Assembly (NCBI RefSeq): GCF_963576675.1
Contig: NC_088916.1
Span: 23,907,501 to 23,971,500 of the forward strand
DNA: 64,000 nucleotides
From: Euphorbia lathyris
Lineage: Eukaryota; Streptophyta; Magnoliopsida; Malpighiales; Euphorbiaceae
Direction of reading: 5' to 3'
How positions within the stretch are numbered: position 1 is the stretch's first letter; each line of letters starts with the position of its first letter. The notes below the pieces were generated by a model. The model had not been told where the DNA came from and made no database searches. It saw nothing but the letters and a program-made list of their open reading frames with translations. This document shows positions 33,614 through 45,941 of this stretch, piece after piece. The translations under genes were made by a program, and so were the position numbers.

Positions 33614-35301
33614 TGATAGGGGTCAAAAACCCCTATCTTTGGGTACGGTTTTAGGACGGGTTTTAGCATTATTTAGTTAATAAGCGAGCATTTCTCGCAT
33701 TTAAATGCTTTTGTATGAGTTAGTTAGGAATTGGAAACGTTTTATTTATTTTTCGTTGTTTAGGCTCATTTTATGACCAATTTAGGCAATTACGGCCAAA
33801 ATAGCATGCATAGTATAATTCCGTTATCTTGTGAAGCTAATTGGTCCGTCAAAAGTCGCACCAAACGAAGCGTTTGCTCAAAATAAGCGATTGGCGGGTC
33901 AATTTAGCCTTTGGACTAATGTTATCTGGAGTTTCTATACATGCGCAGGTATAAGTTCGGACGAAAAAGGCATCGACGGCAGTCGGCAAGCACACGGGGG
34001 CATACCGGGCAAGAATGCTCGACGAGCGGGCCTCCGTAGGCCATGCCTGCTCGCCGAGCAGGCCATGTCTGCTCGCCGAGCAGGCCACTAGAGGCCTGCT
34101 CGCCGAGCAGGCCACCAGAGGCCTGCTCGGGCGAGCAGGATGCCTGCTCGCCGAGCAGGGCGCTGCTCGTCGCGAGTAGCGCCTGCTCGCCGAGCAGCTC
34201 GCCCTGCTCGGCGAGCAGACCTGCGGGAATTGGTCAAAAAGACCAATTCCGCCCCCACGATGCCACGACGGACCCCACGACTTCCTACCTGCATAAGGAC
34301 ACGAAAATAGGTCAAAAAGAGGGCCGAGCCACGCCTATAAATAGAGTTTTTCCAATGTAAATTAGGATCTTTCATTTTTTGTAAATTATCTTAGCTTTCC
34401 CCTTGTAATTCCTCTCCATCTCCTCCATCTTCTTCAAACCTCCATTGAAGCTCCTTCAAAGCTTTTCTCGAGGAATTATCAAGGTTCGTCCTTAAGATTA
34501 GGTCGCCGGCTGCAGAGTAAACAGGTTCCCTGAAAGGGATTTTTGTATCTCCTTTTATCTTTCCTTGTTTGTACTCTTTGATACAGTTGCCGAACTTAGC
34601 TTATTGTATCTTGTGACATTTATCTTCGCCTTTAATAATAATTTAGCTCTTGTTTTGTTCTATGATTATTTGTCTAATCTCTGTCTTACGCTTTATTCAA
34701 TTGGTTTAACTCATTCAAAAGCCCCAAAATCTAGTAGGCACATATTGCGAGCTAAATCTGACCTAGTCAGAGCCTAGGAGATTGACGACCTCTTAGTTGA
34801 TTAAGCGCCAATTTACTGAGCCTTAGACCTAGTTTCGGCCTTAGGGAATCACGCGCTAGGAACTTCAGGAGGGTAAGTAGGGTTAATCGCCTTGAATACA
34901 AGTGACTCAGATTAGGTTTTTAATCAATAGACCTAATAATCTATCTTCATTATTATCGTTCATACCATGTTCCTTCGGATAATTGCATTAGTGAAAGATC
35001 AATTAGGAGTAGTTTAACTTAATTATGGGTAGAGTAACTTAATTAGGCATAGAATAACTTAGTTAGAATCAGATAACTTAGCTAGGATTAGTATAATTCA
35101 ACCTAGGAGTAGATTAACTTAAACAAACAAACTCAAAACCCCCTAAGCCTAGATAACACCTGAAACCGAGTAGCTCGATACTTGCAGAAATAAATCCTGT
35201 GGACGATAACCTGGACTTAACCAGAAATTTATTACTTGATAACGACGGGGTACACTTATCCCTTAGTGAGTCTTCATCCCAACTTAGGTGAGGGCGCATC
35301 A
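33614..35301 (+). repeat. 3' LTR of the non-autonomous element
   Basis: Near-identical to 28792-30457. The TATA box is at 34335-34344. The palindrome array is expanded to 34045-34218. Ends GCGCATCA, followed by the target duplication tgtct. Confidence 0.95.
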
Positions 35302-35518
35302 TGTCTCCCGCTTGATCGTCATCAGCCTTATGCTTCAAGTAAGCATAAAATTCTTGGTAGGGAGCACCATCCATTGGGTAAGGGGGTATCGGTGTATCAA
35401 GTACATACCCTTTCTTCTCAAACTTCAAAAGAATTTTGAGGTTACGAAACCAGTCGGTGAAGTTTGAACCGTTCAACTTGCTATCGGTAAGAATGTTTTG
35501 CAGATTGGTGTTAGTCAT
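35302..35518 (-). pseudogene. Copia B gag, N-terminal part
   Basis: Starts at ATG (35518). MTNTNLQNILTDSKLNGSNF is followed by DWFRNLKILLKFEKKGYVLD, the conserved N-terminus of this copia gag. It is homologous to copia A at 53554. The frame is cut at 35302 by the non-autonomous element and resumes at 28786. Confidence 0.88.
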
Positions 35519-36725
35519 GATTTTAAGAGTGTTTAATTAAACCTGAGAGTGAGAAAGAGTAAATGTACGTTATTCATTTGCTTTAAAGTATATCAATCTA
35601 AAACTATAGGCCTTTTAGTTTATTTTAGACTGCTCCCACTATTTTTCCAAATTAATAGCCCTCCATATTAATTCGAAGAATTTCACAAATCCTTTAGTGA
35701 GATAGGATCCTAACTCCTGAGATTTCGCCTTGAGTTTGCTCAACAAGCTAGTCTCATTCGTTAGGTAGATTCATGTAATCAATCACATCTTTAATGTGAT
35801 TCCTAGGTTATTGGGTTACTAACCACATTAGTAACTAATATGCTATTCATATTAATCCCAACCATATTGCCCATTAGTTTATGACAACATGAGTTTGCTC
35901 ATCCAATTATCATAATCTAATTTAAGTATTACCCCATATTCATGAAAAATGTTTTTCGATAATCCAGGTGTTACCGTAAGACCCCGAGCTTGAGTTTGCT
36001 CAACAACCCAAAGGCCCCCAATACAGCCGGCTGAATTATAATATTAGGGAGGGGCAACCGATTTTAATAACTTGCTTATTTACTTAACTTTTAATGAGGG
36101 ATTTTATTTTAGGTCTCATAATCTAACTTAGTCTTGATTTGCTTTAGCATACATCAGACACATACATTGGCGTTATGGACATATTATCTAAATTATTTCG
36201 TCGAGCCAGAGACGGAATAAAAGGCCAAACCTAGGGAAATACTAACTATTACATATTTTTCTTTAGGTCCTCCGTCTTCTCCATGGCGCCTTGAAATTAC
36301 ATATTAATTTCTATTCTACTAAAGAAAACTTCAATTGAATTGAAGGGAATTAGATGAGAGGAGAAATTACAATAGATAGTAGAAAGGCAGGACTCGCAGG
36401 CCCTATTTTAAAAATACCAAAAGACTAAAAGAGGGTCCAAATATGTCCATAACTCCAAACATGCATAGACTCAATTAAATAAATTTAATTGGTTGATTAC
36501 ATAAGTATTTTATGTAATATTTAGGTTAATCACATTAACTCATCAAATTAACTTTCATCCAATTTTACTTCTAACAGTTTCATATCTTCTATACAAAACT
36601 TTAATTATGCACGTCCCAATTATTTTGATTTCAATTCATTTAATATTTTGATTTACAAATAGGTAAAACAAACTTTTAAATAATTTTTCATTCGATAATC
36701 AAAACAGAAAACTATTAATTTCTGA

Positions 36726-36774
<49 letters not shown>

Positions 36775-37336
36775 AACTGATTTTAAACGATTTAAAAACA
36801 AGTGGGTCTCGGGCCGGCCCCGAGGTTGGGCTGCTGCCAATGATCCGCCGCTGCCTTGCGGCGGCGGCGGCCAGGCGCCAGGCACCACGCGCGGTTGCTG
36901 CTGCACGGCAGCAACCGCGCGACAGCAGTCGGGTCGCGCCTTAAGGCGCGACCCGTGCTGCTGTAATTTTTTTTATATAATTATGAATATATATATATAT
37001 ATATCAGTTTTAAAATGGTTTTAAAACAATTTTCAGAAACTAGGAAAAACTATTATAGATTTTCCGTTTTATCTTTTAGAATAAATAAAACTGAGTTTAT
37101 CAATCTAACCATAAAACTAATAGATTTTATCATAATGATTATCAACCAAAATTATTAGGAACATGTGCATAATTTAATTTAATTAACAATTAATTAAAAC
37201 TTATTTATCTTTTAGAACTAATTAATCAAAACAGTTTTGTTAATTAACCTAACTATAAATATTTATTCAACCTGATTGAAAAACTACTAAATTTTCATAT
37301 ATGAAATAACGGATTTAACGCATGCTCTGATATCAC
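35519..37336 (-). other. Copia B untranslated leader and primer-binding site
   Basis: In element sense it begins with an initiator-Met-type primer site (TGATATCAGAGC just below 37337) and runs 1.8 kb to the gag ATG. A GC island (36800-36960) carries the 26-bp perfect palindrome 36930-36955 and a 12-bp stem (36889-36900 with 36909-36920). Nearer gag, a WTGAGTTTGCTCAW hairpin occurs three times (35730-35743, 35889-35902, 35990-36003). No coding frame is supported. Confidence 0.82.
36729..36770. repeat. (AT)n microsatellite in the copia B leader
   Basis: About 42 bp of alternating AT. A shorter tract lies at about 36984-37003. Copia A has a similar short tract near 21917. Confidence 0.95.
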
Positions 37337-39163
37337 TGAAGGAAAATAGGCTAACGTATAGCACCAGAAATATAAAAAATTTAACCTATTTCCATTAACC
37401 CCAAGATCCGTTAATCATTATTTCATATAAAGAGGGATAAAAGAAATACCTTTCAGAAGTTATATCTACCGTTGCAAACGAAGTGCCCACAACTCTTACT
37501 TCGAGTTCCCGAGCACAAAACAAAACAATGGAAGATCAAGTTAGAATCAACCGTTTAAAACAACCAAAGTAGATTGTCTCTAATTAATCAACACAAGATC
37601 AAGGATAAAGAGAAAGAGATGAAAATCAATTGAACGGAAGGAAGCGGTGGAAAATCTCGTCCTCGAGCTAGGGGTCGAAATTCTCTCTCTATTTTCTTAG
37701 GGTTGGATTTCGAAAATCCTATAGGGGGTATTTATAATCTTTCTTGTATCTAATCCTTAGTTAGATAGAATTAGGTTATTGAATAAGAATTCAATTCGGA
37801 ATAGAATTCTTAATTATTATCTATTGATATATCTAAATATAAAAGATAATGATAATAATCTTATTGGATAATAATAGGAGTAATATAATCTAATTAAAAC
37901 TCCTAATTTATTTATCCTTTAATTAATTTAATTCATAATCCTAATCTAATTAGGATTAATTAAAATCAAACTAATCATTTATGCATCACCATGCATAAAA
38001 TCGCCCCCCTTGAGTAATTGGGCCTTATTGGGCTCAATTGGGCTTCCATTAATTAATTAACATCTGTCTCTCTTTTGGGTTCCAAGTCTTATGTGTGACC
38101 CATTAGGTTCTTATTGCTTCTAGCCGTATGCAACTATTAAATTAATTTTCAAAGAATTATATTTAATCTTTTGCATAACGGAATGATGTACAAAGTATGT
38201 GATTAGCAAGTCCGTAATCATTCCCCTAGAGCTATAAGAAGACAGGTTGATTCTGTCGTTGACCTTTCCGTATTAGTTACGGTATAATTCGATCCTTTAT
38301 CAACTACGTCCTTGAATTGAATCTTATGACTATGGGTAATGTCAAGTCACATATAGCGAGACATTCGTTTTACTTGTTCTGGCCGAGTCAAGTCCAATTA
38401 GATAGGTTAAGAGAAATTCGTATTTCAATCTTAAGCTATCACCTTGCAAGGATTTAGAGTCAAGTCTTCCACAAGCGATCCATGGACATATCTCCCATTT
38501 ATCGGGAGTGATAAATGCTCAATCCAATGTATAACGATCCCGCAATCACTTCTTCTGATACCCAACGTCTGCTGTTCACACCCCAGAGTCATCTCTGTTA
38601 AGGATCGTGTTACAACAGGATCAAAGGGTCACATTCAGTAATCCAGAATGACCAATTAACATTCCTTTGAGTCTGAGGATTATTTATACCTATTAATACA
38701 AATGAGATGAACATGTGACAAGGATGAATCTACCCATCCTGTTATCTCAAGTCGGGTCCCCAATCCTAATGAACTACTTTTCATCGGATCCATGTAACTG
38801 TCCAGATATCTATATATATGAAGCTTATGAGATCAGCTTTCTGTCGGACAGAAGACATTGTTACATGCAAGTCTCAACAGTGATATGTCAATCCTGAACA
38901 TATTACTTGACTTGGGGTGGTTTTAAGTTTATTAGTTTATTACAAAGTTTCATCTCACTTCATGCTTGTATGAACACTTTATAATCACTTTAAACAAACT
39001 TACGGATTTCCTTTTATTAGACTTTATTTAGTTCTTAAAAGGGGATTGCCTTTATATAGTTATAAAACATATATCTCATTAAAACAAATGATATAAAGAA
39101 CACTTCATTTACATTAAGTTTGTATCCTAGAACAATTGTCTTATAGGACACTAAACCCGAACA
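37337..39163 (-). repeat. Copia B 5' LTR
   Basis: 1827 bp, TGTTCGGGTTTAG to TTTTCCTTCA on the minus strand. The target duplication is acttt at 39164-39168, matching aaagt at 57370-57374. It is related to, but clearly diverged from, the copia A LTR. Confidence 0.92.
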
Positions 39164-39168
39164 ACTTT

Positions 39169-39265
39169 CACTAGTGGTACTGTTTTATTCCGTAACACTT
39201 TTTCCTCTCTAGCCAAGATTGCTACTGGTTCTTCTTTATAAGTCAAATCCTCTGAAAGTTCGATT
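39169..39265 (-). pseudogene. Chromovirus integrase C-terminal fragment
   Basis: Minus-strand frame with LTYKEEPVAILAREEKVLRN, matching the region just before the chromodomain in Tekay-type integrases. It ends at the copia B target site and its frame resumes at 57370. Upstream, near 39265, it abuts Athila-derived sequence at a deletion joint. Confidence 0.85.
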
Positions 39266-39567
39266 GATTTCTATCCACAGTTCGCTCCCCGTTTCCCAAG
39301 GATCACTCTTCAACACAAATTTATTTATTTCTCCTACTTCAAACACGTAAAAATGTAAAACTAGACCCATAAGGTAGGGTAAAAGTTTTACGCATTTACT
39401 TGCACAGGAATTACCAAAATTACGGACCATCATATGACACAAAATTGATCTTAACTTGACTAAACAACGCTAAATATTATTTGACAAGACTGGAAATGTA
39501 AACTATTTAAAATGCAATATTACTTGTGCTACAATTGGTGTTTGTAGCGAACACCCTGTTTTTGCTT
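39266..39567 (-). other. Athila sequence downstream of integrase, truncated
   Basis: Non-coding sequence between the Athila integrase stop and the chromovirus fragment. Neither an envelope-like frame nor a 3' LTR is present, so the Athila 3' end was lost together with the joint near 39265. Confidence 0.6.
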
Positions 39568-40850
39568 CTATTGGCTTGGGGGGTCCTGGAAGTGGACTGT
39601 GTCAACCTTCCTTGTGTGGTCATTCTCGAGATAGGGTTTTAATCTTTGCCCGTTCACCTTGAAAGGTTCATGACCCTCTTTGCCAATTTCGACTGCTCTA
39701 TGTCCAAACACCTTGTTTACCAGATACGACCCCGACCATCTTGATTTCAGCTTTTCAGGGAACAGCCTGAGTCTCGAATTGTACAAAAGAACTCTCTGTC
39801 CTTCGTGAAACGTCTTCGTATGGATTTTTCTATCGTGCCACACCTTGGTCTTGTCCTTGTAATTTACTGCGTTTTCATACGAAAACAGCCTGAATTCTTC
39901 CATGTCACAGAGTTGCAGTCTTCTTTGGTCTCCCACAGCATGTTGCTCAAAATTCAAGAAGGTTAATGCCCAAAAGGCCCTATGTTCCATTTCAACCGGC
40001 AAATGACAGGACTTGCCTTACAATAATCTAAACGGGGACATTCCAATGGGTGTCTTATATGCGATCCTATACGCCCAAAGAGCACCATCAAGCTTGTTTG
40101 CCCAGTCTCTCCTAGAATTGCCAACAGTTTTCTCTAAAATTCTTTTGATTTTTCGATTCGAAATCTCAACCTGTCCACTAGTTTGTGGATGGTAAGGTGT
40201 GGCAATTCTATGAGAGACTCCAAGCTTGCCCATCAGCTTCTCAAATTTAGCATTGCAAAAGTGGGTTCCTTGATCACTAATGACCGCTCGTGGGACACCG
40301 AATCGGGCAAATAGCCTTTTCAGGAATTTTACAACCACACGGGCGTCATTGGTGGGACTAGCCATCGCTTCCACCCACTTGCTTACATAATCGACAGCCA
40401 CTAAGATATATTTATGCCCAAAAGATGTAGGGAATGGTCCCATAAAATCTATTCCCCATATATCAAAAATCTCACAAACAACTATGTTGTTTAGGGGCAT
40501 GGCATTTCTAGCCGAAATGTTACCTGTTCGTTGGCACTCATTGCAAGTGCGAACAAACAAGTTTGCATCTTTAAAAAGTGTTGGCCAGAAAAAACCTGAT
40601 TGAAGTACTTTGGCTGCAGTCCTACTGGCGCTATGATGTCCTCCTGCTTCTTTGTCATGACAATGGCTCAGAACAGCCTGTCCTTCCTCGTGAGAGATGC
40701 ACCTGCGAATAATTTGGTCGGTGCATAGCCTGAAGAGATAGGGCTCTTCCTAAAAATAATATTTAATTTCTGCATAGAACTTCCTCCTTTGGTTAGTGGA
40801 CAGGTTATGAGGTTTAAGTGAACTGGCCAGGTAATTGGCGATGTCTGCAA
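39568..40850 (-). pseudogene. Athila integrase
   Basis: Part of the zinc-binding region is visible ([14 protein letters not shown]). The catalytic core retains [11 protein letters not shown] (Asp), ISDQGTHF (Asp) and [10 protein letters not shown] (Glu), with 35 residues between the last two. The C-terminal part (40002-39568) has KSRWSGSYLVNKVF and FKVNGQRLKPYL. In-frame stops occur near 40850, in 40740-40755, and at about 40015-40017 between core and C-terminus. This is the continuation of the Athila element at 12.3-16.1 kb. Confidence 0.87.
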
Positions 40851-40851
40851 A

Positions 40852-41287
40852 CTATGGAGCAGGCTGTACGGTATACAGACGCTCGTCTGGAAAATTCTCC
40901 AAAATCTCTGGTTGTTCCTGGTTGCCTTGGTGAGAAATTCTTGACAAATGATCAGCTGCTACATTTTCCGTTCCCTTCTTATCCTTAATTTCGAGATCGA
41001 ACTCTTGAAGCAAGAGTAACCACCGTATCAATCGTGGCTTTGCATCCTTCTTTGTGAACAAGTAGCGTAGTGCAGCATGGTCTGTGTGAACAATGACTTT
41101 TGACAGAACCAAATACGGGTGAAATTTGTCGAAAGCATACACTACAGCCAGGAGCTCTTTCTCGGTAGTGGTATAGTTCCGTTGGGTCTTGGTTAATGTT
41201 TTGCTTGCATAATAGATAGGCCTGAACTTCTTCTCAATCCTCTGCCCAAGAATAGCTCCCACACATGTATCGCTAGCATCACACATC
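40852..41287 (-). pseudogene. Athila RNase H
   Basis: Begins [16 protein letters not shown] right after the copia A target site. It continues with [55 protein letters not shown] and ending [11 protein letters not shown], the Ty3/gypsy RNase H of Athila type. The frame reading upstream of 41288 is copia LTR sequence and not part of the protein. A stop near 40852 ends it. Confidence 0.88.
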
Positions 41288-41808
41288 ATCTCTGTAGGAA
41301 AATATACAAGCCTAGGCATAGCGGAATAATAAAATTTTATCTATTTCCCTTTTCCAAGATCTGTTAATTGTTATTTCATATAAAGAAGGATAGATAGTAA
41401 TACCTTTATTGATGAACTATCTACCGTTGCAAACGAAGTGCCCACAACTTGCTATTATCAACTCGTGAACCACTAACATTTGATTCAACACAAAACCAAA
41501 AGATAATCAGTGATCAACCTTCAATGAATAGCAATCGCAATGATTGCCTCTAACAGAAATCGATACGAGATCAAAGAGGGAGTAAGAAATAAAGTAAATT
41601 AGCCGAGATGAAAGACGGAACGATTCCTCCTCTCCTATTTTATGTGTGTCGAAATTTAGGGGTTAGGGAAGTCTATTTATAGACTTTTCTTAACCCTAAT
41701 CCCAGTTGTGTTAGGTAATTAAATAATTGGAATCTTATACGGAATAGGATTCCTAATTTTTTTTTTTTGGTAAGAAAGGAAAGGAAAAAAACAAAACCAA
41801 CAAAAAAC

Positions 41809-44800
41809 CTACACCGGGATCAGTCTAGGAAGGCTGACTCCAATCCTATCCTCTAGGAGAGAAGGCAAAAGAAAAGAAGGAGGAACAGGTAGGGTAGAAA
41901 CACCTAACATTCTCCCATGCCCAGTAGCTGCTAAGCGATCCGCCACGCGGTTTTGCTCCCTAAAAATATGGGAGAAATTAAGATACTCAAAGGCAGGACG
42001 AAGCCTCAAAATAGCTTTGATGAGATTCTGGCTCTTCAGACAAACAGTCTGGCTATCTGAAATCCTGTTAATAGCCTCCAAATTATCAGATTCCACCGAG
42101 AGCTTTTTAACACCCATGCGAATGGCGAGTTTAATACCTGACAAGATACCCCAGAGCTCCGCAGAAAAGGAGGAGCCCGTCCCCAAGTTATGGGTAAACC
42201 CCGCCATCCAATTGCCACCAGCATCCTGAAGAACTCCTCCAGCAGCAATTCTGCCATTGCTAAGACAGGAGCCATCAGTATTCAACTTAGCAAACCCTTC
42301 TCTAGGCTTACTCCAGCCAACTAGCAGGATCTCTTTATCCGGGGAGGGGTGAACAAGGGAATCTCTTTCAAAGCTTTTAGTAATAACAAAGAGCTTCTTC
42401 GAGAACAAAAACAGTAAATCAGGAATAAGGACAGCCTTACCCGCAAATAATTCTTCATTCCTCCACTTCCAGATTTGGTGACAAGTAATAGCAAAGAGGA
42501 TGGCACCGTGCTCCATGTTGGCCAGCAAGTTCCCCTTGGCTCCTTGAGAGAACCAGTCCCCTTCAGAAAAGGCCATGAAGGAAGGGAGGATGTGATGAGG
42601 GAGGATCCCTTCCCAGATCTTCTTACTATTTGGGCAATCCCTCAAGGCATGGCACAAGGTTTCCACATTGCCTCTGCATCTACTACAGGCACTAGACTCA
42701 GTCAAGTGCCTTCTGTGCCTATCCGCATTCGTAAGGAGCCTGTCTTTGATACCCAGCCAAAGGAAGCTCCTGATACGGTAAGGGATCTTGAGGGACCATA
42801 TGGACTTCCAAATCTCCAAGGGAGGATCAGCCCTATTAGGGGTAAAAGCTTCATAGGCCGATTTACAAGAATAAGTACCATTATTCGTCAAGGCCCAACA
42901 ATGTCTATCCTTATCCTCCTCTTGATTGCTAATCTTCACTCCTCTAATGTTAAGAAGGGTCTCCAGACTAAAGAAAGAGTCGAACTTTGACCAGATCCAG
43001 TCTCCCTCCGAGTCCACCACATCAGCAATTTTCCAGGAAAGGAGATCAGCCGACGGAGGGGCATTACACACATCAATCAGCGGTTTATCACCAATCCAGG
43101 TGTCATACCAGAAGCTAATAGATCTACCATTACCCACCTCCAGGCCAATCCCCGTACAGAATTCAACAAACACGGCACTGAGCCCTTTCCAGAGGAAGGA
43201 ACAGCTAACAACCCTCTCCTTCGGGCCACCAAAGATTCTATCTTTCCGATACTTCCCGCACAAGAGACGGACCCAAAGAGAGGAGGGGCATTGCCACATT
43301 CTCCAAAGAAGTTTCATTAACAGGACTTTATTATTGTCCTTTGCCTGCCTAATACCAAGACCCCCCTGTTTTTAGGCTGGCAAGCTTCCTTCCACGGGAC
43401 CAGGTGAACCTTTCTCCCATCTCTAGACTCACCCCACAGGAAACGCCGATTTATCTTATCCAGGTCACTAAGGACAGGCTCAGGAAGCTTACAGGCCTGC
43501 ATGATGTGGTTCGGAGCAGCGCAGTTAACTGACTGGATCAAGGTAAGGCGACCTGCAAGGGAAAGAGAATTAGCTTTCCAGCTAGCACACAAACCATTAG
43601 TTTTGTCCAAAATATCCTTGAAAGAGGCTTTGGAAACCCTGTCACTGTGAAGAGGAACCCCAAGATACTTCCCCAAAGAGTTCGTCAGAGGTATGCCAGA
43701 GAGCTCACTCAGTCTTCTGCACAAGCTATTGTCCATATTTTTGGAACAAAGCATACGGGACTTTTGGATGTTAACCTTCTGGCCAGAAGCCTCGCAAAAA
43801 CAATCAAGGATATCCATAACTGTTTTAATTTGCTCCTCATTACCCTCAACGAAAAGCATGACGTCATCAGCAAAGAGTAAATGGGTAATAGGGGGGCAAT
43901 GTCTGTTGATAGAAACAGGGTGGAGAGTCCCTTTGCACACCGCCTCTTGGATCAGGTGAGACAGTCTTTCCATGGCAATAACAAAGAGGAAGGGACTCAT
44001 AGGATCTCCTTGACGAATTCCTCTGGAGGGAGAAAACTCATCCGACATGTCCCCATTGATCATGACCTGGAAAACAGGAGAGGAGATACACTTCTCAATC
44101 AAAATCCTCCAGTTCTCCGGGATGCCAGCTTTGGCTAAACTATCCAGAAGAAAGCTCCAGTTCAATCTATCATAGGCTTTCTCCAGATCCAGTTTGAGGG
44201 CCACAATCCCTTTCTTACCTTTCTTAATCTTCATAGAATGGACAACCTCCTGGGCAATAACAACGTTATCCATTAATTGTCTACCAGGAACAAAGCTCCC
44301 TTGGTTCTGGCTAATTATATCCGGAAGGATCTTCCGGATTCTATTAGCCACAATCTTAGTAATAGCTTTATACAAAACATTACAAAGACTGATGGGTCTC
44401 ATCTGGAGGAAGGAGGAAGGCTTAACAACCTTAGGAATCAAGACAATGAGGGTTTTATTAACCGACCTGATATCGTTAGAGCCACCAAAAACACCTAACA
44501 CAAAACTGTATATGCCCTCCTTAACAGTATCCCAGTGTTTATGATAGAAACTAGCGGGGATACCATCAATCCCAGGAGCCTTAGTGGACCCTATGCTAGA
44601 GAAGGCCAGATCAATCTCTTTAAGGTCAATAGGATGGAAAGCATCTTTAATAGCCTCCTCCCCCAAACGAGGAAAGGAAATACCAGAGTGGCCACTCTCC
44701 AAGTCCACAGCTTCCTCTCTAAACAGGTCCTTGTAGAAATCAAGGGCTGAGCGACGAATGTCTTCCTCCTCAAAAATCCACTCGCCACTAGCGTCCTTGA

Positions 44801-45908
44801 TAGCATCAATCCTATTCCTCTGTCTCCTAATGATCGTAGAGAGATGAAAAAACCTGGTATTCCGATCCCCGTCTTGAATCCAGGCCTTCCTAGACTTCTG
44901 GAACCAAAGAAGCTCTTCCTGTCTAAGCACAGCTTCCAACTCGTTCTGGAGAGCTCTAAGGTGACCATTTAAGCTATGGTCGAAACGAGCCTCCAAGCAA
45001 CGCTGAACGCCTTCCATCCTCCTCAAGAGTTTATTCTTCCTCCTGATAATATGGCCAAAGATGTCTTTATTCCAAACAATCACCTTCCTTCTGAATTCCT
45101 CAGCAGCGAGGAGAACATCAGAGTGGGGATGCCAATTGGTTTTCACAAAATTCCTAAAGTCGGGATGAGAATCCCAAGCCACAAGATATCTAAAGGGTCT
45201 GTTACCTTTCAGCCGGTTACCTTTGACCAAATTAATGAGGATAGGGCAATGGTCAGAGTGACGGAAGGGGAGATTCAACACCTTGACCTCAGGAAACCTA
45301 CAGATAGCCGCAACATTAGCATACACCTTATCCAACCTCACAAACAAGCTATTTCTTTTCCAGGTAAATTTGTGGCCAGCAGCACCCAGGTCTGAAAGCC
45401 CACACAGATCCATACTACGCTTGTGGTTAAGGCACCGGTTCACATAATGATTACCCCCTCCTCTCTGATCACTTAAAAGGGCAATATCATTAAAATCCCC
45501 GGCCACCAGCCAAGCCTCCACCATGTTAGAGCTAATAGAATGAAGGATCTCCCACAACCTTGTACGATTAGAAAGAACAGGATCGGCATAAACAAAGGTA
45601 ACAAAGAAATGTTTATTACCAGGGTAGCACACCTTACTATGAATGAACTGACAGTCCATACTAACAATATCAATATTAACAAGACCTGACTTCTAAAAGA
45701 GCCAAATCCCCCCAGCCCGGCCAGTAGCCTCCGATCTGACACAATTCCAATTCTTAAACTTTCTAACCACCTCGTCTGCTTTGGCTCCACTGACCTTGGT
45801 CTCTAGAAGAACAAAACAAGAGGGGTTAAACTGTTTAATAAGATCATTAACATGAATGCGGGTTGCCTTGCTCGTCGCACCTCTAACATTCCAAACAAAG
45901 AAATCCAT
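41809..45908 (-). pseudogene. LINE-2 ORF2: endonuclease, reverse transcriptase, zinc-binding domain, RNase H
   Basis: The endonuclease starts MDFFVWNVRGATSKATR with LLETKVSG; it continues after the TAG with WLVAGDFNDI and LDKVYAN, then HSDHCPILI. The RT domain has MRPISLCNVLYKAITKIVAN, LDLEKAYDRLNW, IRQGDPMSPFLF and LLFADDVMLF. After the frameshift near 43365 come the zinc-binding region (CSRCRGNVETLCHALRDC) and RNase H (KLNTDGSCLSNGRIAAGG, SVESDNLEAI, RVADRLAA). Both halves around the TAG share one frame. A normal copy would nick target DNA and prime reverse transcription. As found, it cannot make the whole protein. Confidence 0.9.
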
Positions 45909-45941
45909 CAGAAAGGAAGACTACTAACACAAGCCCAAACC

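Larger units (their letters stand above)
28792..35301 (+). mobile_element. Complete non-autonomous LTR element (LARD-like, Athila-type primer site)
   Basis: Two LTRs of 1666 and 1688 bp, both TGATAGGGG to GCGCATCA. A perfect 5-bp target duplication tgtct (28787-28791 and 35302-35306) lies within the copia B gag. The internal 3.15 kb has a primer site, a repeat-rich leader, one 321-codon ORF with no enzyme domains, a conserved-looking hairpin and a polypurine tract. The LTRs differ at scattered positions and in length only within a palindrome array, so the insertion is young. It lacks protease, RT and integrase and must rely on a partner, probably an Athila element judged by the primer site. 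Confidence 0.95.
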
